A stretch of 64,000 nucleotides of DNA. Origin: Planctomycetota bacterium (lineage in GTDB: Bacteria; Planctomycetota; Phycisphaerae; Phycisphaerales; UBA1924). The stretch spans positions 62,001-126,000 of the forward strand of contig JAJRPN010000039.1 of NCBI GenBank assembly GCA_024280755.1. Direction: 5' to 3'. Position 1 is the stretch's first letter. Every line of letters starts with the position of its first letter. A program made the position numbers and the translations under genes. This document shows positions 25,300-32,718 of this stretch, piece after piece. A model generated the notes under the pieces. That model was not told where the DNA came from. It worked only from the letters and a program-made list of their open reading frames with translations, and made no database searches.

Positions 25300-26475
25300 T
25301 TAAACACCAAGCCCAGTCACCAACCCATGCGCATTCTCATTCTTGATCTCAGCGGTATACTCACCAATCACCTGACCAGAAATCGAATCACCCGTAGAAG
25401 CAAGCGGCTTATAGTGAAAACTACGCCCCTGCATCGGCAACACCGATACCCGTGAACTATCCAACAGCAACACCGCATCGCTCGGCATCCATCGGCTCAT
25501 CACAACCCGACACACACCAAAATCACTCTCATACACACTGATCAAATCCGAATAAGTCTGATCATCCGGCAAATACGCCCGGCTCCCCGTCGCAAACCCA
25601 TTGATCTTCCGCTTCTGAGCACCACCAACAACAATCGTGTCCACGCCGCCAGAACTCTGATCCCAAATCTGCTTCAACGCAGCATTCAAAATCTCCTCAT
25701 TAAGCTCATCACTCCCCCCGCCATCACCAACCGGAATCCCGCCCTGACCAGGCGCAAACAGATTCGTATCCAGAGAATGAATAATCCCATTCATCGAACG
25801 ACGAACCGTGCTCGACCCTTGCCCATCACTCACCGGCGACACCCCATTAATCACACAGTTCTCCAAGTCCCGAAGCAACTCTCGCATCCGCTCTTGCTTC
25901 TGATAATCAACCTCATCCGCAATCCCATACGCCCGGCTCGCCTGCAACGAACCAGACACATCAATCCCAGAAGTAAAAATCTGCGTGTAGTTACTCTTAC
26001 GAGAACGATTCGTAAACCTCGCATCAGGCGCATCATCACCCTCAAGGGCAGCATTACCCAAAATCGTCAACTCCATATTGTCCGCCAAAGTCGCCGCCAC
26101 CGTCGCGCCATACCCACGCACAGCCACAATCTGACTCGACCCGCCAACAACCGCAAGCACCATCATCACCTCGCTCGAACCCGTAGGCCGAACAAGATCT
26201 CCAACACGAAACACCCCCGTATCATCAACCGTTATCGTCGTCGCACTCTCAGGATCAGGACTAAAACTCACCTGATTAATCTGCCCCTTGTTGGGCAGCA
26301 ACGCATCCTCAATCCACTCATGCACCGTAGACATCGCCGCCCGCTTCGCATCACCAAGATGATCCAACAAAGGCGTCTCAAACGGGCTCACAATCCCGAT
26401 GATATCACTCACATCTTCAACCAACTCGGGCAAACTTGCCCCCGCTCCATAACTCGCCTTACCAGTAAATGCCAT
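25300..26475 (-). CDS. Major capsid protein, SU10/DUF5309-like
   Basis: This 391-residue protein probably forms the shell of an HK97-fold capsid. The N-terminus VEDVSDIIGIVSPFETPLLDHL, followed by a Trp-centred HEWIEDALL, is the start pattern of the DUF5309 (phage SU10 major capsid) family. Next is a strand-rich segment, SNYTQIFTSGIDVSGSLQAS with YQKQERMRELLRDLENCVI, the family's characteristic helix pair, and near the C-terminus IGEYTAEIKNENAHG. The length is usual for the family. An AAGGAGGC site precedes the ATG. It lies between a coiled-coil scaffold-like gene and connector-like genes, the normal order in tailed phages. Assignment is from recalled family patterns and not from a search. 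Confidence 0.75.
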   Translation of the reverse strand: MAFTGKASYGAGASLPELVEDVSDIIGIVSPFETPLLDHLGDAKRAAMSTVHEWIEDALLPNKGQINQVSFSPDPESATTITVDDTGVFRVGDLVRPTGSSEVMMVLAVVGGSSQIVAVRGYGATVAATLADNMELTILGNAALEGDDAPDARFTNRSRKSNYTQIFTSGIDVSGSLQASRAYGIADEVDYQKQERMRELLRDLENCVINGVSPVSDGQGSSTVRRSMNGIIHSLDTNLFAPGQGGIPVGDGGGSDELNEEILNAALKQIWDQSSGGVDTIVVGGAQKRKINGFATGSRAYLPDDQTYSDLISVYESDFGVCRVVMSRWMPSDAVLLLDSSRVSVLPMQGRSFHYKPLASTGDSISGQVIGEYTAEIKNENAHGLVTGLGV

Positions 26476-26523
26476 TCAAAGCCTCCTTCTTTCTTTCAAC
26501 CATTTCAAACAAAACACTTCAAC

Positions 26524-27051
26524 TCACTGCCCACGACGCACCCGCAAATACCGAAGCAACTCGCTCCGATCCCCGCTACTCCGCGCACTGCTCGCCATCG
26601 TTTCCAACTCTTCATCCCCACGCCGAACCGCCGCAGGCCCCATCGCCAAACCCGCATTCGTACCATGAACCCCATGCTTCTTACAAGCAAACAAGAACGG
26701 CTTGCGATCACACAACTCCCGAACCGCAATCGCAACATCCGGCGAATCCATCTCGCCAATCGTCGCCTCCGTCAACAACCGCGCCGTCTCCAAATCAACC
26801 GCTTTCGCAGCAACCAACTCCCGATCAATCTCCCCGCGCCGCTCAACCGTCTTCACCGCATCATTCGCAGAAGACAACTCCCCCTCAAGCTCAACAACCC
26901 GCGCCTCAAGCCCCTCCACCTTCTCCTCCGCTTCCTGCGCCCTGTTCTTCCAAATCACATCCTCACTAATCGCCACATCATTCACAACCCCCGCCGCCTC
27001 AATACCACCATCCGCCCCGCTCGCCCCGCCAGCACCTTGCTTCGCCATCAT
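26524..27051 (-). CDS. Scaffold-like coiled-coil protein of the capsid cluster
   Basis: This 175-residue protein starts MMAKQGAGG with a good AAAGGAG site. After a Gly/Ala-rich leader, residues about 30-90 form a coiled coil with heptad spacing (EDVIWKNRAQEAEEKVEGLE and ARVVELEGELSSANDAVKTV). The C-terminal third includes CDRKPFLFACKKHG and ends in a basic tail LRYLRVRRGQ. Position between portal and capsid genes, a charged coiled coil and a basic C-terminus are all typical of phage scaffolding proteins. No serine protease triad is evident. Another possible reading is a minor head protein. Confidence 0.55.
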   Translation of the reverse strand: MMAKQGAGGASGADGGIEAAGVVNDVAISEDVIWKNRAQEAEEKVEGLEARVVELEGELSSANDAVKTVERRGEIDRELVAAKAVDLETARLLTEATIGEMDSPDVAIAVRELCDRKPFLFACKKHGVHGTNAGLAMGPAAVRRGDEELETMASSARSSGDRSELLRYLRVRRGQ

Positions 27052-27089
27052 CTGCTCCTTTATTTCAAGTGTTTATTACCCGTTTTGTT

Positions 27090-27773
27090 CTATACAACCC
27101 CAGGATCAGCATCACCAAACCCAAGTTCCTCAACCACATCCTCAACCGCCACCCCAAGATCAACCTTCGCCAAACCCGCCTTGACCACACTCTCCTCATC
27201 AATCACAGGCAGCGCACCCCACACCACACGCACACCCCGATCACTCGCCCTCGTCTTCAACACCCCCGCCGCATCAAGCATCTCAAGCACCATCTTGCTC
27301 ACCTGCTCAATCCCACGACCATACCCAACACGCTTACGCATCGTCTTGGCAATCAAACTCATCAGCGTAATCCGCAACGCATTCGCACTCGACAAGTTCC
27401 CAAGCTTCGCCTGCACATTGCCCCCCGCAACCGGAGGCACACCGCTAATCTTGTCCATCGCCTCACGGATCTCACCAATATGAGCCTCCTCACTCGGGCT
27501 GCTCGCATCACCACCAAAGCTATGAATCTGCGCATCCGGGTTATCCGTGCTCCACACCATCCCAGGCCCAACACTGCTGCCACCAAACCCCTCGATCCCC
27601 TTGGCCAAATACATCTTAAAACTCTGCATCGTCACACGATTCGCACGATCACTCAAACGCGTATTCAACTCATCTTGCAAACCCACCAACCCCTCAACCT
27701 CACCAATCCCGCCATACACAAAAGGCTGGCTCATATTCTGAATATGAACCATCGGCAACACCCCATCCAACAA
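27090..27773 (-). CDS. Portal-like protein, C-terminal part (after in-frame TAG)
   Basis: This is the second part of an interrupted gene. Reading continues in the same frame from 28592 to 27090 with only the TAG at 27827-27825 between, so the undamaged protein would be about 500 residues. This part includes MVHIQNMSQPFVYGGIGEVE, a segment typical of portal cores (two LQDELN/LSDRANRV helices follow), FGGDASSPSEEAHIGEIREA, and GVPPVAGGNVQAKLGNLSSA, the loop before the long wing helix. A TTG at 27773 or ATG at 27755 could restart translation, but no ribosome site supports either. It ends in TAG. Confidence 0.6.
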   Translation of the reverse strand: MLDGVLPMVHIQNMSQPFVYGGIGEVEGLVGLQDELNTRLSDRANRVTMQSFKMYLAKGIEGFGGSSVGPGMVWSTDNPDAQIHSFGGDASSPSEEAHIGEIREAMDKISGVPPVAGGNVQAKLGNLSSANALRITLMSLIAKTMRKRVGYGRGIEQVSKMVLEMLDAAGVLKTRASDRGVRVVWGALPVIDEESVVKAGLAKVDLGVAVEDVVEELGFGDADPGVV

Positions 27774-27824
27774 CCTCCACTCATCACCATCAACCCGCTC
27801 ACCATCAACAAACCGCGCCCAACC

Positions 27825-28592
27825 CTAGGCAGTAAACACTTCCGTCACCTTCTGAGTCTTCTTCGCTCCAACCCCGCCACCCTCGCCACGCCCGCTCTTA
27901 CGCCGACTCAATCCAATCCGCTTGCTCTTCGCCTTCTCAACAACCTCGCGCTCCACATGCACGCCAAACGCATCCACCTCGCGATAGTCACCCGGCGACA
28001 TCACCGCAACACCACGCCTCGCATCCACAGGCTCAATAGAAACCCACTCGCTCGCATCCTCAACCCGCGACCCAACAAGCTCTTCCTCATCCACCCGCAC
28101 CAACAAATCAACATGCCCAAACACATGCCCAAGCGTCGCCATATCCTGCATCAACGAAATCCCGCCGCTCGCCTCCCACACCGCCTCAAGCACATCCTCA
28201 ACCGCTTGTTTCGTCTTTTCATCATCAACCAATGACTCAATCCGAATCGGCGATCCAAACATAAAATCAACCATCGTCGCCACACGCCAACCAATGTCAT
28301 TCTCAATCACCACCTCACGCCGACCAAACTCGCCACCGAGCCCAGCACCACCGTTCCCACTCCCCACAATCCGCGTCGGCAACCCAACCTCCTGCGCCGA
28401 GCGAAACCAACCCCTCGTTTGCCCATCACCAACAAGACCTGCCTGCCGAACCAACTCGATCGGGTTCCTGTAATACGCCCACATCTTCTCATACCGAGGC
28501 AACCCCCAGTTGATATGCTCACGAATCGCAAGCTCAATAACTGCCCACAATGGGTCCGCGCTTCCATTCACCGATACAAGTTGGTCCGACAT
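27825..28592 (-). CDS. Portal-like protein, N-terminal part (ends at in-frame TAG)
   Basis: This 255-residue part starts MSDQLVSVNGSADPLWAVIE after an AGGAGAG site. The helical N-terminus with WGLPRYEKMWAYYRNPIE and a membrane-like DIGWRVATMVDFMFGSPIRI, then ISLMQDMATLGHVFGHVDLL and WVSIEPVDARRG, follows the clip/stem order of tailed-phage portal proteins. The TAG at 27827-27825 falls inside a smooth reading frame that continues with GWARFVDGERVDGDEW. Either a nonsense mutation has inactivated the gene or amber readthrough gives the full portal. Codon use on both sides is the same, with no sign of decay. Confidence 0.65.
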   Translation of the reverse strand: MSDQLVSVNGSADPLWAVIELAIREHINWGLPRYEKMWAYYRNPIELVRQAGLVGDGQTRGWFRSAQEVGLPTRIVGSGNGGAGLGGEFGRREVVIENDIGWRVATMVDFMFGSPIRIESLVDDEKTKQAVEDVLEAVWEASGGISLMQDMATLGHVFGHVDLLVRVDEEELVGSRVEDASEWVSIEPVDARRGVAVMSPGDYREVDAFGVHVEREVVEKAKSKRIGLSRRKSGRGEGGGVGAKKTQKVTEVFTA

Positions 28593-28670
28593 CAGGTCTC
28601 TCCTCCACCACTTCCCTGCGTGCCCACAACTGTCACACGCCTACACCCTCCCCCCACCAAACCCCGCCTG

Positions 28671-28806
28671 TGCGCACAAACACCAACACCCAAAATCACA
28701 AAACGCACCTAACCCCTTCAGGCCACAGGCGCAAAAATTGTTTACACAAATCCAAAACAAAAAACCACCACAACCAACCCGTGCGCACAAACCCCGACAC
28801 CCAAAA
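28671..28806. promoter_or_regulatory. Pair of direct repeats upstream of the portal gene
   Basis: GTGCGCACAAACACC and GTGCGCACAAACCCC, each followed by ...ACACCCAAAA, are about 110 bases apart, and each holds the palindrome GTGCGCAC. They are candidate operator half-sites or recombination sites for the phage-like unit. This is inference from position and repetition only. Confidence 0.35.
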
Positions 28807-28871
28807 CCATGCGCGCATAAAAAAAACCCACACAAAATGCAGGCCACCACCATCCCCCTCTTCCTCTTCCG

Positions 28872-28925
28872 CCTCCCCCGGGCCTCCGGGGGAGGTGTCC
28901 GCGTCTTCGCGGACGGAGGGGGTCT
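28872..28925 (+). repeat. R1 interspersed palindromic repeat, copy h
   Basis: The second hairpin is CCGCGTCTTCGCGG, as in copy g, with GTGT instead of GTGG before it. Confidence 0.75.
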
Positions 28926-28955
28926 TTCCTATCTTCCTCTTATTCTTCTCTTCTT

Positions 28956-28994
28956 CGGGTGCCATGCTGGCGCCGTCCCCAGCTCCTGCATGAT
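28956..28994 (+). repeat. R3 interspersed repeat
   Basis: CGGGTGCCATGCTGGCGCCG...CAGCTCCTGCATGATC. It is nearly identical to 22671 and 29377. Confidence 0.6.
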
Positions 28995-29022
28995 CTCCTC
29001 CCCCTCTTCCCCATTGCCTTCT

Positions 29023-29268
29023 TCATTCTCCCACAACCTCAACAACCGTCCCACCATCAAGATTCACCACCACAATCTCACCATCAGCCTTCTTGATCTC
29101 CACCCGATCCAACCAAAGCTTCTTATCCTTCGAATGCGCATACCAAGACCCAGTCTTCTGCTGACCCATCCGCAAAACCTCCCCTTCGATCACAAACGCC
29201 GAACGCTCTTCCCCATGCGTAAGCACCTTCGTCACCCGAACCAAAGACCCGATTTCATACTGTTGCAT
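29023..29268 (-). CDS. Small conserved-looking hypothetical protein
   Basis: This 81-residue protein starts MQQYEIGSLVRVTKVLTHGE; an in-frame ATG (MSEAMQQYEIG) lies a little upstream. It is strand-rich and reads like a small SH3-like barrel: VRVTKVLTHG, SAFVIEGEVLRMGQQKTGSW, KLWLDRVEIKKADGEIVVVN, GGTVVEVVGE. The pattern resembles accessory domains that bind nucleic acid or protein. No family is recognised. It sits alone between two repeat-rich gaps, 430 bases upstream of the portal gene, and could be the first gene of the phage-like region or independent of it. Confidence 0.6.
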   Translation of the reverse strand: MQQYEIGSLVRVTKVLTHGEERSAFVIEGEVLRMGQQKTGSWYAHSKDKKLWLDRVEIKKADGEIVVVNLDGGTVVEVVGE

Positions 29269-29305
29269 TGCTTCACTCATCCCCAACTATAGCCCTTCTC
29301 TCGTC

Positions 29306-29358
29306 CCTCCCCCGTCCTGACGGGGGAGGTGGCTGCGAAGCAGACCGGAGGGGGTCTT
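29306..29358 (+). repeat. R1 interspersed palindromic repeat, copy i
   Basis: The first hairpin loop is GTCCTGAC, like copies b, k and l. The second is GCTGCGAAGCAG. Confidence 0.75.
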
Positions 29359-29376
29359 TCCCATTCTTCTCTTCTT

Positions 29377-29463
29377 CGGGTGCCATGCCGGTGCCGTCCC
29401 CGGCTCCTGCATGATCTTCTCCCCCTCTTCCCCATTGCCTACTCCCTATTGCCCATTGCCTAC
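29377..29463 (+). repeat. R3 plus R4 repeats overlapping the glmM 3' end
   Basis: R3 (CGGGTGCCATGCCGGTGCCG...) is followed by an R4 tract of CCCATTGCC units. The R4 part supplies the last codons and the TAG stop of the sugar phosphomutase gene on the minus strand (protein end EGVGNGQ). Confidence 0.65.
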
Positions 29464-31014
29464 TCCCTCAATCTCCCCATCAATCTCCAATGCCACCCGT
29501 TCCGCCTCCTCTTCACTCGGAGCCTCCACAATCACCCGCATGATCGGCTCCGTATTACTCGCCCGAACATGCGCCCAAACCCCCTTAGCATCCCAATCAA
29601 TCCGGATCCCATCGACCAAATCAATCCGGCAATCCCCCTTGCCCCCATACACCGTGCTCAAATGCGCCACCACAGGGTTCGCATCCGCCTTGCTCGCCAA
29701 ATCAGACTTCGCCTTCAAAATCGTATACCCCTGCGCCTTCACCTCATCCGTAGGCCCCATCCCATTGACCATCCCCACCAACTCACTCATCGTCTTCCCA
29801 GTCCTCGCCATCAACGCCATAATCAACGCCATCCCCGAGAGCGAATCCCGAACATAAGTCACCTGGGCCCATATCACCCCACCATTCCCCTCCCCACCAA
29901 ACACCACATCACGCCCATCCGCCTTAAGCGATTTCATCACCTCAACAACATTCGCCTCACCCACAGCCGACCGCACAACCTCACACCCATAATGCCTGGC
30001 CACATCATCAATCATCCGAGAAGTAGAAAGATTCACCACAAACACAGCCTTCTTCTCCCCCCTCTTCTCTTCTCCCCCCTCTTGCCCATTGCCCACTGCC
30101 CATTGCCCATTGCCTTCTTTCCCCCTCCTCGCTTCCATCAACGCCATCGCACACAACACCAGCGTATATTCCTCCCCAATATACACGCCATGCTCGTCCA
30201 CAATCGCCAGCCGATCTGCATCCGGGTCCTGCGCAAAACCAACCCACGCATCCATCGCAGGCACCACATCACACAACCCGCCCTCACCCGAAAGATTCTC
30301 CCGCGTAGGCTCAGGCGTGTGCGGAAAATCCCCAGACCCATCACACGCAATCGGATACAACCGATTCCCCAGCCGCTCAAAAAACGGCACCGCCATCGAC
30401 GAGCCAGAACAGTTCACCGAATCGAGCACCACCGAAATCTTGTTCACCTTCTTCTCAGGCTTCTCCCCCGCGATCCGATAAAACGAATCCACCGCCCAAG
30501 AAACATGCACCCCAATCTCACTGCAATGCGCCACCACAATCCCACGCTCGCGCGTCTGCTCAGGCTCCCCTTCACTCTTCCGAAACAAACCAATAATCTC
30601 TTCCGCCTCAGACGCCAACGGCGCCCGTGAACCCGCCCCCGTCGCCTCGCGATCATTCACAATGCACTTAAGTCCATTCCACTGCGCCGGATTATGACTC
30701 GCCGTAATCACCATCCCCGCCTCACAGCACGGCGCAGAAGCCGCAAATCCAACCGTCGGCGTGCTCGCAACCCCCATCCGAATCACATCGCACCCGCTCC
30801 GCAACAACCCCTCAATCGCCGCCTCTTCAACATCCACGCCCCCGCGTCGACCATCGCGCCCGACCGAAACCACCACCGCATCGCCTTCATCTCGGCTCTC
30901 CCAAAGCCATTCCCCAAACGCCGCCGCATACCGCATCGCAACCTCAGCCGTCAGGCTCTGCCCAACAATCCCCCGCAACCCACTCACGCCAACAATCAAC
31001 CCTGATTCACCCAT
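29446..31014 (-). CDS. glmM: Phosphoglucosamine/phosphomannomutase family protein with in-frame repeat insertion
   Basis: The family interconverts hexose 6- and 1-phosphates; a GlmM role (glucosamine 6-P to 1-P for UDP-GlcNAc) is most likely. Motifs: GLRGIVGQSL at the start, the phosphoserine loop ITASHNP with Ser106, a metal loop DPDADRLAIVDEHG near residue 260, and the C-terminal VRASNTEPIMRVIVEA. The ATG at 31014 has AGGAG seven bases upstream. Residues about 297-323 (GNGQWAVGNGQ plus EGGEEKRGEKK) are a translated R4 repeat inserted between the metal-domain helix and the next strand, and the last residues, GVGNGQ, are also repeat-derived. The frame stays open, so the enzyme may still work. 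Substrate choice between GlcN and mannose is not proven. The stop is TAG. Confidence 0.82.
   Translation of the reverse strand: MGESGLIVGVSGLRGIVGQSLTAEVAMRYAAAFGEWLWESRDEGDAVVVSVGRDGRRGGVDVEEAAIEGLLRSGCDVIRMGVASTPTVGFAASAPCCEAGMVITASHNPAQWNGLKCIVNDREATGAGSRAPLASEAEEIIGLFRKSEGEPEQTRERGIVVAHCSEIGVHVSWAVDSFYRIAGEKPEKKVNKISVVLDSVNCSGSSMAVPFFERLGNRLYPIACDGSGDFPHTPEPTRENLSGEGGLCDVVPAMDAWVGFAQDPDADRLAIVDEHGVYIGEEYTLVLCAMALMEARRGKEGNGQWAVGNGQEGGEEKRGEKKAVFVVNLSTSRMIDDVARHYGCEVVRSAVGEANVVEVMKSLKADGRDVVFGGEGNGGVIWAQVTYVRDSLSGMALIMALMARTGKTMSELVGMVNGMGPTDEVKAQGYTILKAKSDLASKADANPVVAHLSTVYGGKGDCRIDLVDGIRIDWDAKGVWAHVRASNTEPIMRVIVEAPSEEEAERVALEIDGEIEGVGNGQ
30046..30126. repeat. R4 repeat tract inside the glmM coding sequence
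   Basis: Four CCCATTGCC-type units and a CTCTTCTCTTCTCCCC tract, identical in style to the intergenic R4 copies, lie in frame in glmM. The length keeps the reading frame open. Confidence 0.8.
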
Positions 31015-31420
31015 CACAATGCTCCTTTATACAGCAATACCACTCTAGCACCCCCCACTCCCCCTCTTCTCCCCCCCATTGCCTATTCCCTACTGCCCAT
31101 TGCCGGGTGCCCTTACTCGCCGTCCCCGGCGCAGTGAGGTCTTCCTCTTCTTTCCTCTCATTTTCCATCTTTCCTATCTCCTCCCCCGGGCCTCCGGGGG
31201 AGGTGTCCGCGCCCCGCGGACGGAGGGGGACTCTCTTACTCTTTCTTCACTCCCCTCTTCCCCATTGCCGGGTGCCACGGCTTGACCGTCCTCGGCAAGC
31301 CGTGTCTTGTGTCTTCTCCCCTCTCCCCCCTCCTTCTCCCCCTCTTTTCTTATCCACCCCCATTGCCTATTCCCTACTCCCCATTGCCCTCCCCTCCTCT
31401 CCCCCCTACCCTAATCCCTT
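31015..31420. other. 406-base repeat-filled intergenic region
   Basis: It contains R4 tracts (31075-31104, 31357-31389), two R3-type elements (31104-31143 and 31268-31308, the latter with hairpin CACGGCTTG...CAAGCCGTG) and R1 copy j (31180). It lies between the divergent glmM and a small membrane protein gene. No gene was found. Confidence 0.6.
31180..31232 (+). repeat. R1 interspersed palindromic repeat, copy j
   Basis: The second hairpin is CCGCGCCCCGCGG, and the 3' end is GGAGGGGGACTCTT in place of GGTCTT. Confidence 0.72.
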
Positions 31421-31699
31421 ATGCCAGAATCAATACTCAACTTCCTCGCCCTCAATACATACTTTGGACTCGATTGGGCAGCCGCCGTCTTTATGTTCTT
31501 CTCGATGCACCGCCTCGGCATCCACAAAAAGGACGGCTTCATTTTCGCCGCCCTCGCCTCGCTCTGCTGGATCGCATTCAACCTCATCGCCGAATCCCCG
31601 GCCGGCGTCGTCGCCAATGTCATCATCGCCATCATGGCCTTCCGCTCCCTCTCCACCTGGAACAAGACCCACCCCAACAAAAACTCGTCCCCCGAGTGA
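31421..31699 (+). CDS. Small three-helix membrane protein of unknown function
   Basis: This is a 92-residue protein with three hydrophobic segments: LALNTYFGLDWAAAVFMFFS, DGFIFAALASLCWIAFNLIA and GVVANVIIAIMAFRSLSTW. The layout resembles half-transporter families of the SemiSWEET/PnuC type in size, but the PQ or WQxxK signatures are not clear. It lies in a repeat-rich region with its own short 5' gap and no strong ribosome site. The ATG at 31421 begins right after a C-rich leader. Expression and function are uncertain, but hydrophobicity and codon use indicate a real gene. Confidence 0.65.
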   Translation: MPESILNFLALNTYFGLDWAAAVFMFFSMHRLGIHKKDGFIFAALASLCWIAFNLIAESPAGVVANVIIAIMAFRSLSTWNKTHPNKNSSPE

Positions 31700-31747
31700 G
31701 CCCCGTCTAGATCTCAGCCCTTTATAAATCTCCCCCTCTTTCTTGTC

Positions 31748-31804
31748 CCTCCCCCGTCCCGACGGGGGAGGTGTCCGCGTCCCCGCGGACGGAGGGGGCC
31801 CTCT
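31748..31804 (+). repeat. R1 interspersed palindromic repeat, copy k
   Basis: Hairpin loops are GTCCCGAC and CCGCGTCCCCGCGG; the end is GGAGGGGGCCCTCTT. Confidence 0.72.
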
Positions 31805-31884
31805 TCTCTTCTTACCCCTCCCCCATCTTCCTCTGCGCCATCCGCGCTCTTTGCCACCTCTGCGTACCTTCCCTATCATCCCCC

Positions 31885-32274
31885 ATGTTCACCATCCAAG
31901 TCACACACGAGTTCTGCGCCGCCCACTCCATCATCCTCCTGGGCACCCAAGAACCAACCCATGGCCACAACTTCAAAACCACCGCCACAATCTCCGCCAC
32001 CTCCAGCCAAAACAGCCTCGATGACGAAGGCCTCCTCTGCGACTTCCACCTCGTAGAACAAACCCTCATCCAAATCTGCCAACCCTTCACCAACAACAAC
32101 TTCAACGACATCCCCCCCTTCGATACCCTCAACCCAACCGCAGAGAACATCGCCAAGCACATCGCCGACCAACTCGCAGCCAAGCTCGATGCCGACCTCG
32201 CCCCCCACGCCAAGGTCCATTCCATAAGCATCACCGAAGCCCCCAACTGCCTCGCCACCTACACCCGCCCATAA
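31885..32274 (+). CDS. 6-pyruvoyl-tetrahydropterin synthase-like protein, PTPS-III-type active site
   Basis: This is a 129-residue cytoplasmic enzyme of the PTPS/QueD fold. Zinc ligands are visible as His14 (HEFCAAH) and His26/His28 (THGHNF). QueD and PTPS use a catalytic Cys in C-x3-HGH; here that position is replaced and a Glu23 stands in E-P-T-HGH, the E-x-x-HGH pattern described for PTPS-III enzymes that cleave dihydroneopterin triphosphate in folate synthesis, in place of FolB. The conserved C-terminal Glu is in ITEAPNCLATY. The ATG at 31885 is the first that gives the canonical N-terminus. The folate role is inferred from the motif; queuosine synthesis would be the alternative. Confidence 0.82.
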   Translation: MFTIQVTHEFCAAHSIILLGTQEPTHGHNFKTTATISATSSQNSLDDEGLLCDFHLVEQTLIQICQPFTNNNFNDIPPFDTLNPTAENIAKHIADQLAAKLDADLAPHAKVHSISITEAPNCLATYTRP

Positions 32275-32718
32275 CCAAACTTCCCCACTTCTCCTATTCT
32301 CCTATTCTCCTATTCTTGTCCCTCCCCCGTCCTGACGGGGGAGGTGTCCGCGTCTTCGCGGACGGAGGGGGCCTCTCCTCTTAACTTCTCTCCCCCTCTT
32401 CCCCATTGCCTACTGCCTATCGCTTCCCCTCCCCTCTTATGCGCCGGGTGCCACACCTTGACCGTCCCCGGCAAGGCGTGTCTTCTCCCCCCTCTTCTCT
32501 TCTCCCCCCATTGCCTATTCCCTACTGCCCATTGCCTTCTCCTCTTCTCCCCCGCGCAGTTCCCGCGCCATCACCCCGCCTGTCCCCAAATCTGGGCACA
32601 TTCCCCCCCTCACACAAAAGCCTCTTCCAAACCATGCCGATCCAGAAACCGTGACCAAGCATCGGCTCGGCTCACAGTGATCACACAACACCTCTTTCAT
32701 CAGAGAAGGAAACACAAC
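32275..32718. other. 444-base repeat-rich intergenic region
   Basis: It contains a CTCCTATT microsatellite (32290-32316), R1 copy l (32321), R4 tracts (32400 and 32508) and an R3-type hairpin (32445-32484). The last 150 bases before 32719 lack repeats and should hold the promoter of the low-complexity protein. No gene is seen. Confidence 0.6.
32321..32375 (+). repeat. R1 interspersed palindromic repeat, copy l
   Basis: The first hairpin loop is GTCCTGAC, the second is CCGCGTCTTCGCGG, and the end is GGAGGGGGCCTCTC. Confidence 0.72.

Larger units (their letters stand above)
28593..29022. other. 430-base intergenic region upstream of the phage-like cluster
   Basis: It holds two direct repeats of about 27 bases (near 28671 and 28781) each containing a TGTGCGCACA- or CGTGCGCACA-type palindrome followed by AAA(C)..ACACCCAAAA, then an R1 copy (28872), an R3 copy (28956) and an R4 tract (29009). 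It should contain the promoter of the portal operon on the minus strand. No terminase or other gene is seen here. Confidence 0.55.

Noticed and set aside
25777-28235. Long plus-strand open frames opposite the capsid and portal genes
   Set aside because: They are rich in Arg, His, Pro and Thr, lack ribosome sites, and mirror well-supported minus-strand genes; they arise from the biased codon use of the real genes.
30083-30114. CRISPR-like array from repeated CCCATTGCC units
   Set aside because: The units are about 9 bases, adjacent or irregularly spaced, without constant-length spacers, and recur as dispersed tracts.
32290-32316. CTCCTATT microsatellite as a phase-variation switch
   Set aside because: It lies in a repeat-filled gap more than 400 bases before the next start codon and not inside a promoter or reading frame.
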